The translations under genes were made by a program, and so were the position numbers. From NCBI GenBank assembly GCA_030562195.1, contig CM060199.1:17938338-18002337 (forward strand): a DNA stretch of 64,000 bases, read 5' to 3'. Numbering within the stretch: the first letter of the stretch is position 1; each line of letters opens with the position of its first letter. This document shows, one piece after another, positions 15,101-26,148 of this stretch. The DNA is from Nipponacmea schrenckii (taxonomy: Eukaryota > Mollusca > Gastropoda > Lottiidae). The notes under the pieces are model-generated. The model was not told the origin of the DNA. It was given only the letters and a program-made list of their open reading frames with translations, and did no database searches.

Positions 15101-18100
15101 TACCATCATGGATAGTTGTTCTTTAATTATAGAAACTGCTTGCTGAATTTGATCATCTGACTAAAGACCTAATTGACCAGGCAGAAAAAGACACATTGAA
15201 ACAACTAGATATTAAAGAGACAAACAAACGTCTGGATATTAAAGACAAACAGCTCAGAGAGTTGGCCGATGCCATGAAGGAATTTTCACCAGTTGATGAG
15301 TTGAAACAGCAGTATGAAGAAGAATCCAGAAAAATGGCAGAAGAAGCCGAGAGATACAGACAAGACCATGTGAGAAAGATGGAAGCTGAATTGGAGAAGA
15401 AGAAAAAAGAGCATGCTGAAAGAGAAGAAGAGAGGAGAAAGAAGATGGTGGAACAATTACAGTAAGTGCGAGTCAATTAAAGTCATTTTCTTGAGTCAGT
15501 ACAGAGTTTCTAAAAGGTTCTTAGCTTCACTACTTATAGAGATTCCAGATGTTATCCTGGCAAAATTACCTTATTGCATCCTACAATAATATGGCGTCTT
15601 CATTAGACCATTAGATACAGAAAGTAGGATGCAAAACTATATTCATTTCCTTTTTCTTTTGGAGGAAGAGCTTACCTTGAATGGAAATAAAAATTTCTTT
15701 TGTAGGAAGGTAGAGAGAGAACTTGAAGAAGAGCATCAGAGAGAAGTAGAGAGACAGAAGGAAAGGGAAGCAGACAAATTAAAGCTGAAAGAAAAACAGT
15801 TGGAAGAGCGAAACAGAAAGCAGCGTGAGGAAATTGGAAAAGCAGATACGACAGAAGAAGAAAGGGAAAGATTATTACGAGAACACTCTATGAACATAGA
15901 CAAAATACGCAAAAATTTGGAAGCTGAACAAAACCGCAGCCAGAAATCTTTACAAGAAAAGTTGGAGGCTAGACGAAAACGTAAACATGAAACTGCAGTA
16001 GCCAAAATTGAGAAACGAACTCTTTTGGACACAAATCAAGAAGAGGAAGATGAACTAAGAAGGCAACAAGAAGAAGATAAGTTTAACACTCCAGTATCAG
16101 CACCCATTCCCACAACTGTAACCAAATCTCCACCAGTTCAACCAAGTTTTGAATCTAGTGGAAACCAAGAACAAGATTGGGTGAACTTATTGATGGCATC
16201 TCCATTGTTTAAACAGATCAATGATTTAGAGAGCATGTTGAATGATAACCAGACATCAGCTACACCCAGTGACAAAATATTAGGTTTGTAACTTATTTGA
16301 CATTAGCTTCTACTCCACATCAAAAGTCTGTTTCAATTAGCATTATTATTTGAAATTACTTGTACAATTGGCTAAATTTTCTGGCTTGAATCATATGATG
16401 ACTACTGACCTATCTTATGACTCAAAAACTTATCTTAGTCATGTCATACAAATTTATTTACTGGTACATGATAATTATTCTGTTTTTTTTAGGAGGTGAT
16501 TACTCCAAGCCTTATATAGATGTTAAAGATGCTCAGTTAACAAGTGGTGGTAAACTCCAACCTGTAGATGTCAACAGCATCAATGCCAGTCAATTTGTTA
16601 TTTATAGATTTGGAGTGTTCCTTGTGAAACTTTTACACGAATCTATAAATACCCCTGATGTGACTATACTATTGGCGTCAAATCTACCTGACAATAATTA
16701 CACTCAAAATGCTTATAGAAACTCTGTGTACTATGAACATGTTAAGAATATATTATTCATAAGAAAAGAAAGGATGGAGTCGATTGGTGAATTTGTGATT
16801 ATCATCCTCCACTCTCTAGCTCATCTCAAAATTGGTGATATGACTGATGATACCAATACTCTTTTCTTACGAGAGTTTTACAAGGTAAGCTTGCTTTCTG
16901 AATACTATTGAACAACTCTGTCAATGCGAATTTCATTATATTAATTTTATGCACCTCTACAAATTACAGGATTCATAGTCTTTTACTGATTTGCTTTCTT
17001 GTGGTTGTGTTAGAGCAGTCGAAAAGTTAATCTGGCAGTTAGTACAAAGATTTATCAAAATTGTTGCTCTGGTTGTGATTATCCAATGTGCTTCAAGATT
17101 GTCAAATTTTTAAATAAATATTTTTCTTTTTCTTTTGCAGTGCCTTAGAGTTATATGTCAAGACATGTTCTTCTCTCGTTCCAATTCTTCATCATTCACC
17201 CCTCACTCATCCAACACACCATCTCTCCCAGTGGAAAGAGGAGCCTTAGAACAAGCACTTACTGGGAGTAGAACACCAGAAGATAAGATTAATATGGTTG
17301 GCGAATTAATAGATATGAAAGTTGAAGGTCCAACTAGAGTAGATTTCTCACATCAGGTAATTGGTTTCATTTTCCGTATTAAGGCCCAGTTCCATAAAAA
17401 ATCTGGGGATAAGAATTTGTCGTGGTGTAAGAGTTTTGAGATTGAGAACTACCATACTAACAAATTTTGTGTGGATCCAGGTTGCGAATTTAGGTAGATG
17501 TTAACTGTGCCAGAATAATGTGTACCATTCAACCACCACAAGTCAAAGAGAATACTTTTGAATTCAGAGCCTTATTTGCCCACTTCTTTTTTTTATATTT
17601 TAATATTGACAAAACAAATAACTGGGACATTTCACTTCCGCCCAACCATGAAAAGAATTTCTAAAACGCAGACAATTGACAATATTGAATTAGGAAAACC
17701 TTTTGAAATCAAAAGTTAGTTTTCATTCCTTATTTTGATTATTTTTTTGATAAAATGTTGGTTTGATCTCCCCTACTGATATCTTTTCTAATGTTTAATG
17801 TACTTCTTACTTACAGAGATTAAGTCAGAGAGTATATGGGTATGAGAACATGGCCAGTAATGCCAGACTAAGACAATATCTATCTTCAAAAGGAGGATTT
17901 TTATCAACTGGTGATTTTATATCCTCAAGAATGGCTGAATTAAGAGGACAGTCTAGTACAACTTCCTCACCTACACCTCAGTTCAGGTAATACATTATTA
18001 ACTCCTGCTTAGCCTTACTAGGAAAACATTAGCCTATACCAAGCATCTGGTATTTGTTGCTTACCAAGAAACTATGTTCCTGAAGCAACCTTTGGACATA

Positions 18101-19148
18101 TTCATGTCCAAACGTTTCTTAAGGAACATGGCAAAAAAATGCTAATTTCCCAGATAAATTTTCAGTATATCAATGGGCAGTCATTAATCTGTGTCAAATG
18201 TACCAAAATTATAATTCATATTATCACAGGAACCTGTTTTTATATAAGTTGATAGTGGGTCTTCCCATGCATAAAAACAGGTGCCTATGCATATTACCTC
18301 CATCAACTGTCAATGCATTCACAAGCCACATCTAACATAATTTAAATGTATAATTAAATTCAGATACAAACTATAGTTTCCATTGTTCAATTATGTTGAT
18401 GTATAAAAATACCAAACAAACAATATTTATTAGCCATTTTGAAAAAAATTATTTTATTTTAAGTTCAAATCAGATGTAAGCTTACTGAAATGTTAGAAAT
18501 TGTGAATCAGCAATTACCAACTGAATCCAATCTTATTTCATTCTTTTGATTAAATTCATTTAATTTCAGTCCTCAGAGATCTAGAGCTACACCAGTAATA
18601 CCTTCACCAAAAGATCTTCTTGATACACAAATAATGCGACTGCAGTCACAAGCTGATGATTTGAATATCTCTCTGTCTCAGGTAATATAACACTCCCTAT
18701 CATTCCACTAGGTTCATTCTTCAGGACCATCAAATGAAATCAAGATCAAGTCATGAGAGTGAAAAATATCATGACAATGCAATTCAATTAACTGGACTTA
18801 ACAATAGTTAAAATGTGGATTAGGATAGTGTGAACTTCATCGGAAGATGTTTTTAATTTTATTGAAATAAACAAGCATAGGAATGAAGCAACTAATTCAG
18901 TTTGTCCAACTTTATGATTTTAGCATATTTGTTTGAAAAATTGCCTTGTTTTTCAGACGTTAAAAGCTGAAAGTGAAGTTAGAGAGGGATTGAAGAAGAT
19001 AAATGAAAAGGATCATCCTGAACAGATGGCAAGCATGAGGAAGCAATTAATGACACTGACAGTGGAGCGAGCTGATCTGGTCAAACAGGTAGCTCAGATA
19101 GAAACAGAAATTAGATCCAAAGAAAAAACTTTAAAATCAAAGAAGTAA
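49..19148 (+). CDS. Giant GCC2/GCC3-like, DPxTG-repeat, coiled-coil membrane protein (5' partial, 32 exons)
   Basis: Exons read by eye: 49-406, 694-845, 1384-1521, 1644-1898, 2068-2291, 2520-2681, 2993-3178, 3714-4084, 4457-4619, 4827-5015, 5151-5352, 5546-5940, 6194-6449, 6687-6914, 7166-7744, 7950-8111, 8383-8553, 8773-10421, 10555-10965, 11329-11577, 11907-12140, 12895-13065, 13306-13461, 13919-14104, 14493-14579, 15133-15461, 15706-16283, 16493-16884, 17141-17356, 17817-17986, 18570-18681, 18957-19148. All borders are AG/GT and all phases agree, giving 3106 residues before TAA. The first base lies in an intron, so the N-terminus is missing. Order from the window's first codon: cysteine-rich repeats (about 1-550), a possible beta-sandwich, a membrane helix (711-732), DPxTG repeats (about 1017-1440), a Ser run then Lys/Asp (about 1733-1790), coiled coil to about 2700, a globular part (2747-2960) and a last helix. 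The likely topology is ectodomain outside, coiled coil in the cytoplasm. I do not recognise a named homologue, and the role is unknown. Confidence 0.88.
3437..3583 (+). CDS. Possible extra or alternative exon of the giant gene
   Basis: Between exons 7 and 8 there is an open stretch that begins after a CAG acceptor and ends at CAG before a GT. It is 147 bases, exactly 49 codons, phase 0 at both ends, so inclusion or skipping leaves the frame intact. The predicted peptide starts LTSRLPNIISIP and is not cysteine-rich. The acceptor has a poor pyrimidine tract and the donor (GTACCA) is weak, so it may simply be an open part of the intron. Confidence 0.35.
3714..5352 (+). other. Juxtamembrane domain and transmembrane helix of the giant protein
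   Basis: Exons 8-11. Exon 9 contains the run FAYKFTDPGVYVFYLSTN, followed in exon 10 by YIRVMDQDQQC. A short beta-strand with PGxYxF before the membrane resembles the last strands of cupredoxin-like or other beta-sandwich folds. That is a fold guess, not a recognised family, and I see no clear copper-ligand set. Exon 10 then encodes a hydrophobic helix of about 22 residues starting WSIIFILLAAGF, preceded by acidic residues and followed by basic ones (FRKYGWSK), which puts the C-terminal side in the cytoplasm by the positive-inside rule. Confidence 0.6.
6687..8900 (+). other. DPxTG-type short repeats in the giant protein
   Basis: Exons 14-18 encode repeats of about 23-26 residues built on hDPxTGxxhPI, with variants such as DPVTGMHVPI, HPKTGSLLPIGG, DPVTGLHVAI, DPQTGEVVPIGG, DPSGSGHLVPILG and DPVTGDLSPVI. 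Most units pair a DP-x-TG turn with a hydrophobic strand and a PI or PIGG cap, which suggests a beta-hairpin ladder or solenoid. Plakin repeats also carry DPxTG, but those have an alpha-helical second half that is not evident here. The segment lies just after the membrane helix and a helical linker (exons 12-13), so it is expected to be cytoplasmic. Function unknown. Confidence 0.7.
12226..12439. repeat. Foldback (MITE-like) inverted repeat in an intron
   Basis: The intron 12141-12894 carries inverted arms: TCTTAGAATGTCTTTG at 12250-12265 and its exact reverse complement at 12387-12402, flanked by outer arms at 12226-12237 (AGAATTGAAATA) and about 12427-12439. The whole unit is about 215 bp and could be a small foldback transposon. 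No target duplication is obvious. Confidence 0.5.
14693..15103. repeat. Intronic minisatellite, unit about 24-27 bp
   Basis: The intron between exons 25 and 26 holds about 15 imperfect copies of a unit like TACTTGAAACAGTTTCCTAC, with CTGGTACT and CTGCACT variants. It ends about 30 bp before the acceptor of exon 26. It is non-coding in the exon model and probably length-polymorphic. Confidence 0.9.
16493..19148 (+). other. C-terminal globular segment and final helix of the giant protein
   Basis: Exons 28-30 leave the coiled coil and encode a mixed hydrophobic segment with FVIYRFGVFLVKLLHES, EFVIIILHSLAHLKIG and FLREFYKCLRVICQDMFF, consistent with a compact all-helical domain. The HxxxH spacing in LHSLAHL is not a zincin HExxH motif, so no protease role is claimed. 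A Ser/Pro-rich linker follows, then a short coiled coil (exon 32) ending in a Lys-rich tail before TAA at 19146-19148. The conserved-looking segment is the best query for finding homologues, since it is free of low-complexity bias. Confidence 0.6.
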
Positions 19149-19419
19149 AGTTCGAAAATAAAATCAAAGAAGTAAAGTCGGAAAAGTGCTTTTTGATTTT
19201 TATTGAAGACATTGTGAACCAAAGTTAACTGCAAAAATGTCAGAGAAATACATTGGAATTTAAAACAATGTCAACATCAACTGATATACAGGTACACATT
19301 AAGTTGAGATGTGTGCCTGGAAAGTGCTCAATTTGAATATAAAATAATTTGTACTTTAACATTAAATTTTATTTTGGAGATGACAATGCTAAAATGACAA
19401 AGATACTGTGCCTTGTCAG

Positions 19420-19425
19420 AATAAA
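19420..19425 (+). terminator. Candidate polyadenylation signal of the giant gene
   Basis: AATAAA lies 272 bp after the stop and is followed by a GT-rich stretch. Another AATAAA at about 20204 is an alternative. The choice cannot be made without transcript ends. Confidence 0.3.
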
Positions 19426-19839
19426 CTGTGATATTTTGTGTATTCAATTTTTAATGTTTTGTAATTATTATTCATGTTTGTATCTGCAGTGTAATCCATT
19501 ATTTGTCTGGGCACCAAATTTTGTATGAAATTTAACATTTAAACTTCTGACTGCTGGCCTGTTTCACGAAAGGTTCAGTAACATAAAAATGTAAATTAGA
19601 AGTTAATTAAAGATACCAATTTCTTACAATGGTTTTCTCTATTTATGCAACATTTTGAAGTTTGTTAGCTTGCACAAATATTTTCTGGGCAGGGGCAATT
19701 GATGTATATTTATCAAATATGAATTAAATCAATTGATGAATAATATGCAATGTATTGAATTATATATAATATAGTCTTAAGTTTGTAATTATTTAATCAA
19801 AATTTTATGACTTTCACATGTACAATTCATTTAAGCTTC

Positions 19840-20160
19840 AATATTAATTTCAATCATTCTGTCCAATTATTTGGTTATTTATTTATTTCAAACATTCCGT
19901 CCAGTATTTCAAACAGTATGTCTAAATGTTTTGTTAACTATTTATGTCAAACATTCCATCTAAGTATCTTTTTAACTATCTATTTCAAAACATTCCATCT
20001 AGATATTGTGTCATTTCAAACAATATGCCTAAATATTTTGTTAACTATTTATTTCAAACATTACCAAATATTTTGTTAACTATTTCAAACATTCCGTCCA
20101 AATAGTGTGTTATTTCAAACAGTATGTCTAAATATTTCTAAATTGTTGATATAAATAGAA
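19840..20160. repeat. Degenerate tandem repeat, unit about 40-50 bp
   Basis: Repeated phrases ATTTCAAACATTCCGTCCA and TTTTGTTAACTATTTATTTC alternate about seven times with small insertions and deletions. The array lies downstream of the giant gene, in its 3' UTR or just beyond. Confidence 0.75.
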
Positions 20161-20169
20161 TCTTATTTA

Positions 20170-23100
20170 ACTAATCCTATTCTAAACAGTATTAATGTTA
20201 TTAAATAAAAGATAATCAATTCCGTCCAATTGTATTTTGTAATTATTTTATATATTTGTTTATTAAACTCTGTGATAATTATACCATTGGATTTTTGTCA
20301 AGTTAATGTAGATGCCTCCAGTTTCACATCCAAACTTACTTGATTGTAACTAACAATATCTTTCAAAGCATATTCATTGTGTTCACAATATCTATAGTCA
20401 GATAACATACTTTTAGTTTTGGGCATTTGATATTTGTTCAGAATATATTAAACTGCTGCTAAAGGGCTTATACAGAATACTGAAGACAAAACAGTGATTG
20501 ATGTGAAATTATACCAAGAAAATGTTATCTTTTTGAGTAATCTTAACATTGACACAAATCCAAATTTCATAGCTATTAAAATGCCATCCTCAACGAACTG
20601 CATCACAAGAAGTGCCAGGATAAAATTATTCACTAACTGTACCATTAATAAAAAAGCAGGCAATAGTAATTACAATTTTATTGCAGTAATAGTGTACAGT
20701 AACATAAAATATATTGACAACAATACAGGCAGTTATTAAAATATGGCAGTCTTTCATCACCAGACAGTGAAGAAAAAAAATAAATCAAATTAATGATCAA
20801 TATTCTATAGAAACAATATTGCAATTTGAATAATCAAATCTTTACATTATAAACATATTGGCAGTGTTTCATCATCTAGAAAGGTAGCACAGATACAATC
20901 CACTTTTATTGTAGGAATTATTAAGTCTTCATTAACTTCAACAAAATAATCAAAAATTAACTAAGTAATTCTGTCACTGATTTATAGTCATTTTAGGCAT
21001 ACAATCAGTCATGATACATGTATATGGCATATACGGCCAAATCAACAGCCCTGAATAATTAATATCATGCTTAACGGGTGTGCACAAATACCATAGCTTG
21101 ATAAAAGTTGCAATCAAATAAGAATGTTCATATTGTTTGCAAAGTAAAATGATCAATATTCATAACAAATGGAAACATTTTTAAATGACAAAATTTGATT
21201 TTAAACCAATTCTTCAAAATAAAAAATGTGGTTATTCATAAAAATACATAATATTGGTTTTTCAACAATTGAAAATACCAGTAAAAACTGAAATAACAAA
21301 TTTTACAATTTCAAAAAAATAAATCAAAATAACATGTTTGAAAACCTCTTCAAGTTTAAACTGAAATAATTTATAAAAGAAAGTTCGAGAGCTTCATTTT
21401 TCAAAGTTTCAGATTAAGAATCTAAGTTTCATACACTTTTGTAATATAGAAACTAAAAAATGTTTAGCACTCAAAAAAAATCACAGAATTAAAAATTGCC
21501 CAGCAATATGAAAATCATGAACTAAATGTCAAATGATTTTAGACATTAAATATTTCAAATAGAAAATACATTATTATCATAAATAACATACTTATATCAG
21601 TAACATGAAAGTAGGAGTATGCACCCATTCGAGTTATTGTATTATTAATATATTTATAACAGTTTTTAAGCAGAAATAAACTTAATGTTAAATGGAGGAG
21701 AATGCAGAATTTTCATTATCAAAAAGGTTGTTGATTAAAATATTTAAAAAACAAAGGTGGGTCCTGGATTTCCTTGAACTAAATTTGAAGATGCAGTGTA
21801 TTCATTGTTAAATAAGCAGCATAAACTAGTTCTGGTTCTGGTGTTTAGCCTAGTTTTGCCTTTTTAAAGAGGCAATATTTCGAACTGAACTTAACATATA
21901 CTTCTCAAGATTTACTTGTGTTTTTTTTTTGTGTTTTTTTTTATTAATCTTTACAATGATTTTGTTACACTTGCCAAAAACATAAACTTATAGTTAAAGT
22001 TATTGGACACCTTTTATAGAGTTTGATATATAGTTTTCAAGAATTTGAGCCAAACATGAATTTGTCTTATCGCCACTTTAAAGGATTTTTTTTTGAACAT
22101 GGAAATATTCACGAAGAACAATTATTACACATAATTAGTTGACTAAGATGCTGGTACATACTCCCTCCAAACAATCTAGCTTAATTTGCACGTTAACAAA
22201 ACCCTATAAAGCATCTCAAACAAACCAAATATTCAAGTATTACGGTACACTTAAAATTTCCAAACAAGAAAGTGAACAGTCAAATAATGATCTGATGTCA
22301 GAGAAGAGGGCTGAGGGTTTATTCAAACTATGCCTAGTTAACAAAACAAGAGGTAATTTATAAGATAACTAAAATAATTATATACAACAAAATATATCAC
22401 AAATTGGCAGTAATAGGCTGGTTAATCATAAAACAAATAACACATTTAAAATAATAGCATATATAACAGGCATAATTAACATAAATAATGTGAAGACCCC
22501 TTTCTATTTCTAACAGATAAAGTTCAAGTCTTGGTAGGCAAAGACATATAATTTGTTGATACTTTATATGTTTTACTGTATTCTCACAGGATTTATTGAG
22601 TTTTTCTTGACTTTGAATTCATAGATTAAGGAGACAGCTTTACTTTTGATTTGTATCATTCAAATTTCTAGTTTAAAGATTGTGTCTCCTGGATTTCTGG
22701 AACAATATCTGCTTACAAGGTTTAAAAATCTCTTTTGAATCCCTCAAGATGTCTTTACTTTTTTTCTAACATTATACAAAGTCACACTTCCTACAAAAGT
22801 TGGAAGTTGAGAAGACAATTTCTTAGAAATGCGCATATAATTAACTTCTATCACAATATTAAAAACAATTATATATCAGTATAGCACGAAAAGCAGGCAT
22901 TTAAATATACTTAAATGAAAATAACTTTCAGAATTCTGCAAAAAAGATGTGGCTTAAAGTTGCAATTTTACTTCATAAATAAACAAATCTTTTATCTTGC
23001 TGAATAAATTTCGAAAACTAAATATAACACAGCAAAAGTACCGTAGCAAATAATAAAACCACAGTAAAACATGCCTTAATAACATAAAACAGATTGTAAA

Positions 23101-23172
23101 TTATCACCTTTAACCCAAGCTTGGTTGAACAGCAAGTCACAGTTTAGTGTCTACACACACTTCAGATCTAGA
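20170..23172. other. Intergenic, AT-rich, no gene seen
   Basis: Only short open frames with no family resemblance and no splice-consistent neighbours. The giant gene (plus) and the zinc-finger gene (minus) converge here, so 3' UTRs of both may occupy the edges. Confidence 0.6.
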
Positions 23173-24442
23173 TTAATCTTCAGACCTTTTACGTTTCAAG
23201 GGAGACAACTCCATTTTTGGTTTGCTTTTGTGAGGAGATTGGTCATTCTCTTTCTTCTTTTCTGGGGTGTTAGGGGCAGTTACCAATAAGTTCATTAAAG
23301 TGTCTGTTCCATTTAGATTGATATCATTGTTCCCACTGTAAAGGATCAAGGCTGCCTGAATTGACAACACACGCTCATGGTTCTTGGCTCCATCAAACAA
23401 ATCCCAATATACACTGTGTTCCCATATATGTTTTATAAAACACACTTTTGATTTATACAGTTTACCTATAATAAATTTTGAAAAGTGAGAAATTATCATT
23501 GGTAAATGATCATAGGTTTCAAATCATACAGGCATCTTTCTCATACAAAAATATGTACCTATCTTTCATGGAATTACAGGCAGACAAAATAAATTGAGTT
23601 TAGAGTCCCTTCAAAAACAATGTTGGGAATTGGGATGATATCTTGAATACTTGATACAGGTTTTCAGTACATTCCACATGATTCAAATGGTACTATATTA
23701 AACTGAAAGTTTAAAAGAAGGCATGCAAATTACCTTCTATTGATCTTGTGTCTCAAGCAGAAAAGATAAACAACTCATGACAAAAAGCAGCATGCAAAAA
23801 GTGTAGGAAATTAATGAATATATAAATTGTTATCTGACTACATTTTTGTCACTTGTTATATTCAAGACTATCATGCTTCTGAACTGGTTGTTACAGCTTA
23901 GGCTTACAAATAGCTAAGGTTCATAAAGTCATGTTAAGGCTCATTCGATTGTATATGAATTAAAAGTCTTAAATTTCAAGATTAATATCTGTCACCATGT
24001 TAACTGGGCTGATTAATTAGCTTGGTAATTAAGCACATTCAGAATATCAAATATCATATGCCGTAAATTCAAAAAGGCATAAACTATTGAAACCCGACCA
24101 GTCCAGCCTAGTAAGTGACAGTGCTAGGATTAAAATTATGGACATAGTAAATAAATATAATAAGATTAGAATAAGGACTAAGTGAAAATATGAAGTGTTA
24201 AGTAATGACGATTACAATCGTATTAAATGGCTCATTAACCTAATTAACTCACCACAAACTGAACAGTTCACCCCACCACCATAATCTACATAGCTTCTCA
24301 ATACATCGATGACATCACACAATTCTAGTTCTTTAGGTCCACTTCCACCACTGTCATAATGTTTCGGAGGTTCGAACCTGGTTCTTTTAGGTCTCGGTGT
24401 ATAGTCTGTCACATTGGCCCGAAGAATACTCGATAAAACCAT
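23173..24442 (-). CDS. Single C2H2 zinc-finger nuclear protein, 160 aa, two exons
   Basis: Exon 1 is 24442-24253 and exon 2 is 23465-23173. The donor is GTGAGT and the acceptor TTATAG, both phase 1, giving a 160-residue protein. The splice joins the two halves of a zinc finger: CSVCGKLYKSKVCFIKHIWEH has the Cys pair at residues 60 and 63 and the His pair at about 76 and 80. The KHIWEH end is followed by a helical segment (HERVLSIQAALILY). An N-terminal basic Pro/Arg stretch and a C-terminal KRKRSED look like nuclear localisation signals. Small conserved eukaryotic proteins with a KHxWEH-type finger exist, fungi included, from memory. The molecular role is not known to me; nucleic-acid or protein binding is inferred. 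Confidence 0.8.
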
Positions 24443-26148
24443 ACTGACATCAGTTTCTTACAATTTTTTAAAAGAAATTTTCACCTCTTTTCGCCATAGA
24501 TTGTTATTTTTATCAATAACATTGCCCTCGAAAATCGACCAATCAGACTGGTCTATTTAGCAGATTCGACCAATCATCGTAGGGTATAATGTTATTCCGC
24601 GGGAAATTCTGTCAAATCGGAGACAATTGACCTCGATTGACCCTATATTTCCCGCCAATTCTTGATCATCAAGTCGGATATGTAATTGTAAGTTATAAAT
24701 AACATCCCTCGAATATCCAGACCATATCGTCACTGCAAACAAGTTAATCCAACATCTTAAACATAATTTTAGAAAACTAAACAGAAAAAAAAAAAAAAAC
24801 ACTAGCGTTTCCACATGTAGAATGTAACTCAATGGAAATGTAATTTATATTTCTTAAATAAATAAATAAATATATTTATATTCGGCTACTTATTATGCTT
24901 AATAATTGCAGAATCGGAATCAGAAGGTCAGAGTTCCCGATCGGGTCGACCTATTATCTCAGATTGTACAATAACACATATAATAGATTGACCATTTGCT
25001 ACATTATTGTGCAATCTTAATGATAGGCCCTTATGAAACGCCATTCACGCAAAAGGTCAGTTCACAGATTCTAAATTAGATTAGTAGATTCTAACAGTTT
25101 CGTAGAAAATCTATTCAATCAATTATGTAGGAAAAATATTAACTCGAATGTTTCTTCGAATGTCAGATTATAAAGACCTTTAGATGTTAACAGTACATAT
25201 ACCAATATTGAAAGATTAAAAACGACCACCCCTTTCCTTTTAATATCTCTACCAGCCTATAAATTGCAGAAGAGTAGGACGTAAAACTCCATTCATTTCA
25301 TTTCCCCTGTAAGATACGGTTTAAGTGCAATACATTGTTGGGGTTTTTGTTGCCGTATTCATATGTTACAAAAAATGTTAACTTATAGCTTGATTGTATT
25401 ATGCTAACGAATATAGCCAAAACGAATCGAATTGATGCATTAACATGAAACAAGATATGTAGGTTATTGCAAAATAAATAAGTAAGATGAAGTTTGTGAT
25501 AATAGCGTGGCACTTTGATTTTTATTTAAAAACTTGGTAGTAAATAATTTTCACCCATACAATTATAAATAATAATTCAAAGATTTTTTATTTAAAAGCT
25601 TGACATATCACCGTTGTAGAAACAAATTTTAACCCAAGTGATAATTCAATGTTTTTTGTATTTAAAAACTTGATATATCACCTTGGTTGAAAGTAATTCA
25701 ATGGTTTCAAAGTTTATAAAAATAAAAACAAGAGTTCATAATTCAAATTAGAAATAATAATTTTGTCGTATATAGGCCATCGTAGTTTTCAGATGGAAAC
25801 TATAAATGTGATTAGATAATTCCCTTTTAAGCAATATAATTCGTTTTTACCGCATCAATGACCAATGAAAGCTACTCAACCCAAGCTGTTGCTATGTTTG
25901 TTCGACATTTCCCATAGAAACACCCACTAATATATCACCACTTAGTTGCGGTCAGTGATTTTTGAAAAACTTGACAAATAAATACAGGATATCGTGTTAG
26001 ATATAAACAGAAGTTGTTTAAGTGGATTTTGTTTATCGAATTAACATTATTCAAGTATTTTGGCTCAAACCGTTCAGCATTTAAAAATTTATCAGAACGA
26101 CAAAAGTTGCACCGAGTAACTTAAGGTGTCAAGTGTAAACAGCTTAAA
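24443..26148. other. Intergenic region between divergent genes
   Basis: Lies between the 5' end of the minus-strand zinc-finger gene and the plus-strand P450, so it should contain both promoters. No coding region was recognised. An A-run sits at about 24786-24800. No TATA box or other site can be assigned with confidence. Confidence 0.5.

Larger units (their letters stand above)
8900..16283 (+). other. Long charged coiled-coil region of the giant protein
   Basis: From late exon 18 to exon 27 the translation is rich in Glu, Lys, Gln, Arg and Leu with heptad spacing, e.g. LEERRRLGKKKL and VERELEEEHQREVERQK. It is interrupted in exon 18 by a Ser run (bases about 9786-9858) and a Lys/Asp block (DKDKKKKKDKD). 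The helical region exceeds 1000 residues, long enough for a rod of well over 100 nm if unbroken. Similarity searches here would hit trichohyalin, myosin or plectin by composition alone, so such hits should not name the gene. Confidence 0.8.

Noticed and set aside
16800..16845. Metalloprotease motif in the giant protein
   Set aside because: The sequence is HSLAH (HxxxH without the Glu), not HExxH, and no third ligand is evident.
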